Part shown: piece after piece, positions 1-10,100 of the stretch
Numbering within the stretch: the stretch's first letter is position 1
Layout: each line of letters opens with the position of its first letter
Notes under the pieces: model-generated
Databases searched by the model: none
Told to the model about the DNA's origin: nothing
What the model saw: only the letters and a program-made list of their open reading frames with translations
Source: Nematostella vectensis
Lineage: Eukaryota; Cnidaria; Anthozoa; Actiniaria; Edwardsiidae
NCBI RefSeq assembly: GCF_932526225.1
Contig: NC_064038.1
Coordinates: 10,043,070 to 10,107,069 of the forward strand
Direction of reading: 5' to 3'
Length of the DNA stretch: 64,000 bases
Program-made: the position numbers and the translations under genes

Positions 1-165
1 GAAGCAGGCTGTGGCCTTGAGGATACTTCTAGAGTTCGGCTTGCAGAGTATAAAAGTAAGGAGGCATCTAAAAGAAGGAGAAAGGTCCTGAGAGGCAAAA
101 GAAAAAAGAAAGAGGACAAGAAGAAGCAAGCTGAGGGCTCTCTGTATGATCCTGGTGGATTTTAG
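1..165 (+). CDS. C-terminal tail of probable transposon-derived protein (5' truncated by window)
   Basis: Frame 1 is open from the first base for 54 codons and stops at TAG 163-165. The visible peptide is very rich in Lys and Arg and ends in a tail like SLYDPGGF. Basic tails ending this way recur in cnidarian proteins derived from transposons or Mutator-like transposases. That assignment is from memory of the family, not from a visible catalytic domain. No splice acceptor can be seen because the window starts inside the frame. It could also be the last exon of an unrelated basic nuclear protein. Confidence 0.4.
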   Translation, partial: EAGCGLEDTSRVRLAEYKSKEASKRRRKVLRGKRKKKEDKKKQAEGSLYDPGGF

Positions 166-1451
166 AAAGTATGATCTGAACACTGCCCTCATATTATGAA
201 TTTACACATTTACGTTATCTTTAACTTGAGATTTCTCAAATTGTGAGATTTCCGTATATTAGTAATACTCTAACAGTGATATCTTCCAGAGAATTTGTTG
301 GAATTGGCTATTTTTTTCAGGGGATGTGCAGTATATGTATTCTTATACAAAGACCTAAAGGATAAACATTTGCTTTAAATCTCAAATTGAAAATAATCTT
401 CAAACCTGACAAACAAATATCCAAATATTAGTTTCTGACAAAATATTCCTCTAATTTGAAAAAATATCACCAGGGTAATTTCTATACTTCATTGTATGCA
501 TATGTTGTAGTAGAAGATTTCCTAAAAGTTTGGTGGCTATTGATAAAAAAATAAAGGAGTTATCACTGTAAGACTGGATACCATGATTTCGGGGTAATTA
601 AGCCCCCCTGGTTGCCATAGCAACGCAATGTTTTGTCAAGTATGTCAATAAATTTATCTGATCACATAGGTTGTATGTATGTTGGTTAAAAATTATTCTA
701 GTGCTTTTCAAAAAAAGTCACCCCTCAGGGTCTCACACCACCAGAATTTCCGCCATCTTGGATCCGCCATATTGGATTCTTATGATTTTTGCAAAAGAAA
801 AAAAAACTGCAATTATTACAAAAAAAGGATTTACATGCATGTATTACTGCTCATAGTAATGGTAAATGCATAATAATAGCACTAGTAAATCTAGTGACAT
901 TTTTAACAAAAGCTTAAAGAGAGCAAAGTTTACCCACCCCTCCCCCCCAAATATCCGAGGTAAAAAATTCTATCAATGTTGTAAAATTTTTCACCTAAAG
1001 AAACTTATAAGGTCAAAAAGGCATTTAAATCAGAGAAACAGGACCAAAATATAAAAAAAATCTCTACTTTTAGTTTTTTGGGAAACCTATGTGTGAGAAA
1101 ACGGTTGCCATGGTAACATGGAGCGTTTCCTCGACATGTCAATGGCATCAAAACGTCCGCAGATAAATTTTAGGAAAAGTCACCAAGTTTTAGCCTCTCA
1201 GCTTCTATGGTTCAGAAGTTATAGCAATTTTCCCGGAGGGGGGCTTAAAGAGCTCCCCCCCCACCCCCCAGTCTGAATAGGGTTAAAGGTGAACTTTACG
1301 AAATCTACACCTTCATCAATTTCATTCCATTTATTGATTTTGATTTATTGTTTTCTATTGATAGCACAAGCCTATAATACATACTCCGATTTTGTCGAAA
1401 TGTGAGCTTCAATCATCGTTATGATTTTTTTTCTCTTTTTTTTTTATTTAG
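166..1451. other. Non-coding stretch before the first visible HCN exon
   Basis: About 1.3 kb of AT-rich sequence in which I see no exon. Two similar motifs (GGTTGCCATAGCAAC near 610 and GGTTGCCATGGTAAC near 1105), together with C-rich and G-rich edges, look like an old degraded repeat element. Upstream HCN exons (pore and S6 region) are not in this stretch, so the intron before 1452 must extend past the left edge unless the terminal ORF at 1-165 separates the two genes. Confidence 0.4.
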
Positions 1452-2525
1452 CAAATTATAAACTACAACTGTCGAGATCTCGTCCAGTCGGTACCGTTCT
1501 TCACGGAGGCGGAGCCCGATTTCGTATCTGCCATCATCACCAGGCTCTCGTTTGAGGTGTACCTTGAAGGGGACATCATTGTCAGAGAAGGGGAACTCGG
1601 TACCGAGATGTACTTCCTTAGGGAGGGCGTGGTTAGCGTGACGGTGGGTGGCAAGCATGCTAACGAACTCTGCGACGGTGCCTACTTCGGAGGTATGGTT
1701 GCTTTTAGAGAGAATAGGAATTTTTTAAAAGGTTTGAACGTTCATTTGGTTTCCAGACGCGGATACGAATTACTTTAAGGGATTACAAGTTTTCAAACAG
1801 GGAATTTTGTTTTATGGGAAATCTTTTAAAGTGCTTTGTATTTTTTTTTATTTGCTAGGCACTTTGTTTCCTTGTGGTGTTTACCTTTTCGAGTTTACTA
1901 GGGTTGTCATTAATATGACTATCGTCATTATTATCATATCGATAATCGTCGTATAGCATATTTGTGGCAGGCGTCGAATGATGGGGGGGGGGGGGGGGGC
2001 AGTCACGACCCTACTTCTCAGTTCCTTGTAATTTTTGAAAATATTGATACGGCCCTGTATACTTCGTCAAGTCATCGATGAAATCATTGCCTTTATCGTC
2101 ATCATTATTATCCACCAATCTCATCATCACATATCACTGCAAATAAAGCGTTACTTTTGGGCTCTTTTCTATTCTTATTGTTTTCTCTTTTTTCTTCAGA
2201 AATCTGTTTACTGACGAACGCACGGCGCACTGCGAGCGTGACGGCGAAGACGGTTTGCGATGTTTTTATTCTAAACGCCGAGCATTTCCGAGACGTCGTC
2301 GACGAGTTCCCGACAATGCGAATCTTAATGGAAATAGTCGCTGAAGACAGGTTGAACAAGATGGGAAAACCAGTCCAGCTGTCGACTTTAAACGCAAACT
2401 CAGGTCAGGTTAGGTTTGCGAGCTCTACTGAGAACTTCCCAACCGCTAGTCTTGGTGCGTCAACCTCAACCGCAAGGCGGGCCTCGCTCGATGACGCACG
2501 GTACAGAAGGCCATCTAATGTATGA
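1452..2525 (+). CDS. HCN-type hyperpolarization-activated cyclic-nucleotide-gated channel, last two exons (5' partial)
   Basis: Two exons, join(1452..1692, 2200..2525). The first follows an AG at 1450-1451 and ends GGA-G before GTATGG. The second follows TTTCTTCAG and completes the Glu codon, giving the phosphate-binding-cassette sequence YFGEICLLT. The encoded part starts IINYNCRDLV (the A'-helix/CNBD start typical of HCN), then EGDIIVREGELGTEMYF and RRTASV, with the Arg that contacts the cyclic phosphate in this family. This is the cyclic-nucleotide-binding domain followed by a short tail ending RRPSNV and TGA 2523-2525. The channel core (S1-S6, pore) lies upstream of the window. In animals these channels are plasma-membrane Na+/K+ channels opened by hyperpolarization and tuned by cAMP. 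The C-terminal tail is much shorter than in vertebrate HCN proteins. Assignment to HCN rather than CNG or EAG rests on the NYNCRDLV and GVVSV blocks. Confidence 0.86.
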
Positions 2526-2608
2526 TAAGAGAAAGACTACCGCGATGGAATTAATTATCTTTTATTTAACCGAGAGTATTTCATTATTGTCGAGTATTGT
2601 ATTTTCCA

Positions 2609-2614
2609 AATAAA
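2609..2614 (+). promoter_or_regulatory. Candidate polyadenylation signal of the HCN gene
   Basis: AATAAA about 85 bp after the HCN stop codon, followed by T-rich sequence. The position suits a short 3' UTR. Confidence 0.5.
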
Positions 2615-3149
2615 ATATGGATTTTTTTAAACTGTATTGTTGCCCTGTTCATAGCTCGACTATTTGTTTTTTTTTTTTAGATATGTAAATATTTATTATT
2701 ACTGTAAACGTGGAAATTTTGACGTGCATTGTCGATTTTTACGCGGTTTTATATTAGCGGGTTTTTTTACCGTTGATAATTCATTTTTTTAATTGTTGAT
2801 AATTCAATTTTTCCACGTTTAACAGTATTAAAAAAAACAATTAATATTTGTTTCTCGAACAAAATAAGGTATGTGTAGTCAAAGGACAAATTTTGTTTAC
2901 ACCTGTTAAGAGATTTATATGAGAAACATATAATATGGCTTTGGGATTTTAATTAAAAGTGTAAAAATAATATCAGAAGAAGGTTTAAGAAATAAAAATG
3001 GGAGATTGATGACCTATGCTGTTTATTGTTAAAAAAATCAGCGTATATGAAAGAAGGAAATAAAATTATAATCCCGAAAGAAACCCTTTTATAAAATATT
3101 GTTATAAGGGAGACAATATCAAGACTTCTGCTTCCCGCGGGTTTTCCGC
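2615..3149. other. AT-rich intergenic stretch
   Basis: No gene seen. Contains short direct repeats around TTGATAATTCA (near 2775 and 2800) and T-tracts. Confidence 0.4.
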
Positions 3150-3215
3150 GCATGCTAACGAACTCTGCGACGGTGCTTACTTCGGAGGTAAGGTCGCTAC
3201 AAGAGAGAATAGGAA
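3150..3215 (+). pseudogene. Duplicated fragment of the HCN CNBD exon end and its splice donor
   Basis: This stretch repeats positions 1655-1722 with a few mismatches. It holds the last about 38 coding bases of the first visible HCN exon (encoding HANELCDGAYFGG), the GGAG/GTA donor region and about 25 bp of intron ending GAGAGAATAGGAA. It has no upstream acceptor or complete domain and lies downstream of the HCN stop codon, so it is a dead partial duplicate. Its right flank runs into the AT tract next to the Penelope-like fragment. Confidence 0.8.
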
Positions 3216-3265
3216 ATATGTATATATATTATATAAATAACTGCCTCCAATCATCTGTTATCTAA

Positions 3266-3701
3266 CAAGCTACTGTAACAAGAAATTACAACAACACCTC
3301 CGAAACCTACGTAGGACTAACCGAAAACGAATTTAAGACAAGATATAGAAACCAAACCGCCTCATTCCGACACGCTAAACACAGAAACTCGACCGAACTA
3401 AGCAAGTACATATGGAGCCTTAAAGACAACGACATAGAACACTCTATTTCATGGAAAATCCTGTCATCTCACTCCGCCTACAACAGCTCTAGCAAAAGAT
3501 GTAATCTCTGCCTCAAAGAAAAACTTATCATTATCCGCCAACCCAAGCTATCAACTTTAAACAAGCGTAACGAGCTAGTGTCTTCGTGCCGCCACATAAC
3601 AAAGCCTTGTTATGCAACAGCTGAACTAATCAATTTCATCATAACAGCCATTCAAATTTCGCGCCCTATTTTTATGTTAATTTTATACATATATAGTATA
3701 T
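3266..3701 (+). mobile_element. Truncated Penelope-like retroelement, GIY-YIG endonuclease end
   Basis: An open frame from just after TAA 3263-3265 to about 3701 reads TVTRNYNNTSETYVGLTENE and then FKTRYRNQ, STELSKYIWSLKD, WKIL, KRCNLCLKEK and LNKRNELVSSCRH. The TYVGLTE...F..RY block followed by CxxC and a Cys-His ending is the C-terminal GIY-YIG endonuclease domain of Penelope-like elements. The reverse transcriptase domain is missing, so this is a 5'-truncated copy. The 13-bp string ATTATATAAATAA occurs on both sides (3228-3240 and 3814-3826) and may be a target-site duplication, although both copies sit in AT-simple sequence. Confidence 0.82.
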
Positions 3702-3730
3702 AAGTGATGGTAGTAATATATTCTTAATAA

Positions 3731-3773
3731 ATCTTCTGATGAGTGGGCAACCACGAAACAGGCTTGTAGAGAT
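3731..3773 (+). ncRNA. Minimal type I hammerhead ribozyme of the Penelope-like element
   Basis: All conserved core parts are present in order. CTGATGA is at 3736-3742. Stem II is GTGG 3743-3746 with CCAC 3751-3754 around a GCAA tetraloop. GAAA is at 3755-3758. Stem III is three pairs (A3758-T3767, C3759-G3766, A3760-T3765) around GGCT. The cleavage-site triplet GTA is at 3766-3768. Stem I pairs ATCTT 3731-3735 with GAGAT 3769-3773 (one G-U). The very short stem III is typical of hammerheads described in Penelope-like elements. The predicted self-cleavage is after A3768. It lies just downstream of the GIY-YIG frame, where the terminal repeat of such elements is expected. Confidence 0.85.
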
Positions 3774-3826
3774 GAAACGGTAGTTCGCCACAGAACGCCT
3801 GCACTCACGCATTATTATATAAATAA

Positions 3827-6800
3827 TATATATATAATATAGGGGAAAGCCGAATTTGAAGGAGGCGGGGACACGCAAGCCTTTAGCACATACTTCAAAA
3901 CTTGAAAAAAACTTGATCTGACTCACTGGCCCTCCTCACCAAGTGTGAAAATAAGACTACGAGTATCTGAATATCGGTACGATTTTTTTGTCTTGCTGAT
4001 TCCGCAACGGGACTACCAGGAAGAACTTTTAAACGCAAAAGAAAGGGCAAGTTAATTCATATGTCGTCGCTACGCCTAAAAGAGTTTCTGAGAGCAGCCT
4101 ATATTGTAATCCTAACGAAATACAGTTATAACATTAGCTGTTTTTAGGTAAAGCCATTGCGATATTTCAAATTGAAAAAAAGAATTGATTTTTACTGGAG
4201 CGTGTCCAGAAATGGGGGAGTAAGGGTGTCAATTTTAACTTAATAGGGGACTTGAAAAAAAACATCTCAACTAAATCAGGGGCGTGTTTAGAGAAAAAAG
4301 CAGGGTGATGTCCATGTCCATGGTTCTAATGAGCAAATAAAAGCTCTGTGGTTGGTACTCGGTTATTAGACATAGAGGGGACAAAAAAGGAAAAGAAAAT
4401 GGAGTCAAGCCAGGAAAAAGGATGTCTAAGATATTCTAATAACAAACCACTGCTTTCATCTTTGCCCTATCAGGGGCGTAGCCAGGGGGGTGGCCAAGGG
4501 GGCCCGGGCCCCCCTTTTAGCAACCAAAAATACAGTAACTGTATGAGACATTATCTAAAACACAGGAGACAATGCATTGAAAAGGCCTTTTGGGCCCCCC
4601 TCCTGTTAGAAATCCTGGCTACGCCGCTGCCTATCACATCGCTTGCTCGTCAAACCAACTGTAGACGAATTTCAAAGAATAGTTTCAATACCAATTTCGT
4701 GCTGAACTCCTGGAAGAAAAGTGTCGATATTCTCTAGATAAACGATTTGGATTTTCTTTAGTTAAGTGAACTAGAAATAAGATGATATACCAGCCCACAC
4801 GTCCAATGTCCCTTAAGGGCTGTTGAGTTAACCCTTATGACAATTAAAGTGGAAGATTCGACAATTCGCAAATTGACAATTCGCTTCTATCTGTACTTGC
4901 GTAATCACTCGAAAGGCGAATGCAATATCTCTTTTTTTTCACCAGGTGTCATCCCTACTGTTTGAATTTGCCTTTACAAAATATTATAGCATTGTGTGGA
5001 ATGCGTTCATTGCTATGCAAAATATTCATCCTAAGCATTTCTTTTTTCATTAAATACCTGACGGTGTTATTCTAAATGAAAAATCTAATGGAATTGATAT
5101 TGGCTGCGCCTTTGTTTTTTCGACTATGCTACTACTTTGCGTGTAATCACTATAACTTTTAAATGGACTTATGTGCTTATGGCACGGTTTTCACCTCTAT
5201 AAAAGCGGCAGACCGTCAGAACTCAAACACACTCTGGGGAAAAGCGGTAATGAGAAAAGCAACATATACTAACAAATGGAATGAGGTACAATCTTTCAGA
5301 TTTAAGCATTTTTCTAGAAATATCGAATAGTCTATTGTACGTTGCCCCCTACGTTTTGAATTTAAAAGCATATGGCCGGATTCGAATCTCATGTATTTTA
5401 TACCTGCACAGGAACAGGGCACAAATTAAGATGATAATTGACATAACATGGAAAAGCGGACACAAAATTATGTTTGGCTCCCATGCATGCCCTAGGATCC
5501 AACGCTATCTTTTGTCGGCCGCAAAAACTCACGCCGGTAAATTTATCTTTTGCTGCTGTAGGGAGAAAGTTCCGGCAATAACCGCTAGGGCTCCAAGTAT
5601 TGTGTTAAATAGACATGGCGGAAAAACCCTAAACATGCGCACTTCGGAGAAAGAAGGTACAATTTCTTACAATGGCCATCAGTTCCTTGTATTCCGGACT
5701 GATTTTCCCTTTTCAAAACACAAATAAAGTGAGACTGAAATACACATACCCAGATTTTGGCTTTTTAAGATATTTTTTCCTTGATCATCCTTGCTCTATG
5801 TATGAGCTCAGGAACGATAAGCTCAAATTTCAATGACACTTTACAAAAAGTCGCATCGATTTAAAAAAAGTCGCATTTGATATTTTGTTTTATATTACTC
5901 ACTAAGTACTCAGGGGAATTTTCCGCCTTATTTGATGTGAAATGAGCTTATTTGAAGAGTTATGTCATGTTTTTCCGTCATGTCTGTTGAATATGGAAGA
6001 TATTTTTTTAGAAATCTTTATGTACTGTGTTCATGTTTTTGTTCGGGCTGCTCAGTTCAGTTGGTGTTTTCTCTTTTTCGTCCGTGTTTTTCTTTTTCTT
6101 TTTTTTTTCAAATCTTGTCCATTTTCTCATTAAATTCTTCTTCTTTCCTCATAATCATATTTTTTTTTCTTTTATTTTTATTTTCTCTTCTCTTCCTCAA
6201 AGCTCCTCGGCTTTTTGCCTTTCATCGTTTTGTAATAGCTTTTTAGGACGACCAATTTATTATATTAGTTTCTAACGCGATTATCACAGGATAATTTAAT
6301 GCGCACACGTTCTTCAATATTTCATTAATGTGTCTTGACTATATAGAGTTCTGTTTACCCACTACTAACGTCAATACAATGCAGAATGTTTTAATGAATG
6401 TTCATTTAAGCTGCAGGAGGCCTGCCAACCCTTGCATTTTGTCAATATTCTGTTTAGAAAAAAAGAAGGGCAAATATATGCGGTGTTTCCTGTAAAGAGA
6501 TTAATTCCTGATCTCGCTTTGTTCGCAATTTTAGGCAATTCTCCCGGTTCTCTTGCAGGCATTTTACCGGTGTTCTCTTTATTCCTTTCGGACCCAATAA
6601 AAATAAAATCCATTATCATGGGATAATGAAGTTAATAAAAAAAAAACGGAACGGAAATGAGAAATAAAACCAACTATCTTGACTGCAACAAATTGGATAG
6701 ACAGTCGACTTCGCCTTTGGTCAAAGGACCTCCTTATTTCTGATTCTAAAAAGGCTTAACGAAGAGTCAGTTTATCTTGGGAAACAATTGCGCGTGTTAG

Positions 6801-7102
6801 ATTGGAGAAAAGACCTTTAACCGTCGAGAAAAGGCAAGATTAACTGTTTTCAAGAAAAGATGCTGTATTATTTTGGCGAGGTTTTTTTTCCAAATCATAT
6901 TAACTACCAGCCAGTCAAAAAAGATCCTTAAATACACTTCGCTAATACAAATATGGATAAAACATTCTTAACCATCATATAATAAGAATACATTGGAGAG
7001 CTTTAACCATTCAATATTTTGGCATTTTGTGGGCGCAAATTGGTCAGAAAATACTTAACGAGTGGTGAACTACTTCAAAATATTGACCTCCTTTTGTTCA
7101 CA
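3827..7102. other. Long gene-free stretch between the Penelope relic and the GPCR
   Basis: Apart from the inverted-repeat element at 4471-4628 I see no convincing exon. The longest open frame (5281-5727) has no recognisable motif, and the frames near 5942-6275 are T-rich. Near 4260-4320 there is a short sequence (AAATCAGGGGCGTGTTTAGAG) that recurs in diverged form near 40730 and probably marks an old dispersed repeat. Promoter elements of the GPCR may lie near the right end but are not recognisable. Confidence 0.4.
4471..4628. mobile_element. MITE-like element, family A (GGCGTAGCCAGG termini)
   Basis: Ends GGGGCGTAGCCAGG and CCTGGCTACGCC form a terminal inverted repeat around a centre reading TACAGTAACTGTATGAGACA. 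The element at 7377-7521 has the same centre in opposite orientation. About 155 bp, with no coding capacity. Confidence 0.7.
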
Positions 7103-7120
7103 GGATTCTAACTCTTGAAA

Positions 7121-10100
7121 ATGGTCTTTTCAAACAACACGACAGCAGCATCCGAGAGCTTGTCGAATTCCTCGAACTCTCCCGTTCTTGGTCGCTGCTA
7201 CATCCCCGGTGGGCCCCCTGTGGACTGGCAAAAGTCTTATCGGTTCCACACTGCTGCTGGGGCAGTTGCGCTCTCCATCATCTTGGTCAGCGTCTGTATC
7301 AGTATGAATGGCATGATTTTAATCAGTGTTCTGAGAAGATTCGCAAAGGTAACGCTTGGTCATACTTTAGCCAGTTGCGTAGCCAGGAATTTTAACAGAG
7401 TGGGGCCCAAAAGGGACTTTCAAGGAATTTTCTCCTGTATACTAGATAATGTCTCATACATTGACTGTATTTTTTGCTGCTAAAAGGCGGGGGGGGACTA
7501 GGCCACCCCCCTGGCTACGCCCTTTTTATATTCTGTTCTCTGCAGAATGCTTGAGAATCTTTCGTCTACCGTGAGGGCTGGGACTCCTCCTAGAAATGGG
7601 AGAGAAGAATGGGGGTGGCAACACTGATTTTAACCCCTTATATATCAATAATAAAATATCAATATAAATGTAATGAAATATCAATGACTTTCCGTGCCGT
7701 TTTTCAAAATAGTATTCTCACCTGGAGCGAGCGTGCAAGATACCTGCGATGATCTAATAATTCTTTTTCAAAATGCGCGGCCAGCAAAATAGTAGTACAC
7801 GAATTCCTACAGAGTTTATGTGACATTCTCGACTTAAAATTGTTCTAAAAGGGGACACAGCCTTAGCAGGGGATGGGGCACTGGGGGCACGTGCCCCCCC
7901 CCCCCCAATATTTCCGAAAATTATAAGGAAATGACCAGTAGGGGCGTGGCTGTGCCCCCATATATTTTCTTATTTTTTTTCAGTATTGTGCGCCCCCGAT
8001 ATTTCTAAGCCTGCTACGGCACTTGGGGATGATAGGGTAAACGAATGAAGAAGACTCCCACATAGGGTAGTTGCCCTGATACCGAACGCACATTCCCAGC
8101 CCCTTGCACAATATCCCCCCCTAGCTATACACATGTGTAGAATCTATTGACGTGCGTGTGTTTCACCAGGTACGTCCCTCCGCCTTGTTCGTAGGCAGCC
8201 TCGCATTGTCCGACTTTCTTTTTGGCATCATCAGTAACTACGCCGTTTTGAACGACATCTTGAGGATCATCCACGGAGGCGCCTGCACCCCAGCTGTCCC
8301 TCTGACCGTGCCCTATCACGTGGGATACCATCTGTGCTTTATATCCTCCATTGGCTCCATGGCGCTCATGAGTATAGATTGCTACCTGTGCGTGGCGAGG
8401 CCCATGTCTTATCGATTGTTGGTAAACATGTCAAGGGTTACGAAGGTAGGTGTTGAGGCCGATGTCTTATCGATTGTTGGTAAACATGTCAAGGTTAACG
8501 AAGGTAGGTGACGTTGCCGATATCTCACCGAACGTTGCCGAGTTACGAAGGTAGGTGTTGAGGCCGATGTCTTATCGAACGTTTGTCAGGTTACGAAGGT
8601 AGGTAACGAGGCCGATGTCTTACCGAACGTTTGTCAGGTTAAGAAGAGAGGTGAAAAGGCCGATGTCTTATCGATCGTTCGTCAAGTTACGAAGGTAGGT
8701 GTCGAGGCCGATGTCTTATCGAACGTTCCCAGGTTACGAAGGTAGTTGACATGGCCGATGTCTCATCGAACGTTTGTCAGGTTACGAAGGTAGGTGACGT
8801 TGCCGATGTCTTATCGAACGTTGTCAGGTTACGAAGGTAGGTGACGAGGCCGATGTCTTATCGGCCCGTGGGGGGGGTACTCAGCCTGTGTTTGGGTATA
8901 GGGGTGCCGCTGGTGGTTTTGAAACCTGACCCTGTTTAGGACAAAAAATCTGAAAAACCATACACTGTTTAGGACAACACCCTTGATTTTAGGACCCTGT
9001 TTAGGACAACACCCTCAATTTTACGACCCTGTCAGCACGTGAGAGCAAGCAAGGCAATCAGATCGCGGCGGGACCAGTGGTTACGAGTTTTAGCAAGGCA
9101 ACCAAATCGGTACCCTGTTTAGGACAGCCTTGCTTAAAATTATGTACCCTGTTTAGGACAGAGAGGCCTGAAATATAAACCCTGTTCAGGACAGAAAGGC
9201 CTGAAATGTATACCCTGTTTAGGACAGAAAGGCCTGAAATGTATACCCTGTTCAGGACAGAAAGGCCTGAAATGTATACCCTGTTCAGGACAGAGAGGCC
9301 TGAAATGTATACCCTGTTTAGGACAGAGGCCTGAAATGTATACCCTGTTTAGGACAGTGAGGCCTGAAATGTATAACCTGTTTAGGACAGAGAGGCCTGA
9401 AATGTATACCCTGTTCAGGACAGAGAGGCCTGAAATGTATACCCTGTTTAGGACAGAGAGGCCTGAAATGTATACCCTGTTCAGGACAGAGAGGCCTGAA
9501 ATGTATACCCTGTTCAGGACAGAGAGGCCTGAAATATATACCCTGTTTAGGTCAGAGAGGCCTGAAATGTATACCCTGTTTAGGACAGAGAGGCCTGAAA
9601 TGTATACCCTGTTTAGGACAGAGAGGCCTGAAATGTATACCCTGTTCAGGACAGGCCTGAAATGTATACCCTGTTCAGGACAGAGAGGCCTGAAATGTAT
9701 ACCCTGTTCAGGACAGAGAGGCCTGAAATGTATACCCTGTTTAGGACAGAGAGGCCTGAAATGTATACCCTGTTCAGGACAGAGAGGCCTGAAATGTATA
9801 CCCTGTTCAGGACAGAGAGGCCTAAAATATATACCCTGTTCAGGACAGAGAGGCCTGAAATGTATACCCTGTTTAGGACAGAGAGGCCTGAAATGTATAC
9901 CCTGTTTAGGACAGAGAGGCCTGAAATGTATACCCTGTTTAGGACAGAGAGGCCTGAAATGTATACCCTGCTCAGGATAGAGAGGCCTGAAATGTATACC
10001 CTGTTTAGGGCAGAGAGGCCTGAAATGCATACCCTGTTTAGGGCAGAGAGGTCTGAAATGTATACCCTGTTCAGGACAGAGAGGCCTGAAATGTATACCC

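Noticed and set aside
5281-5727. 148-codon open frame as a gene
   Set aside because: No motif, signal or homology recognised, and composition like the surrounding intergenic DNA.
5942-6275. Three overlapping Phe-rich frames that look like membrane proteins
   Set aside because: They read through T-runs, with no consistent helices or context.
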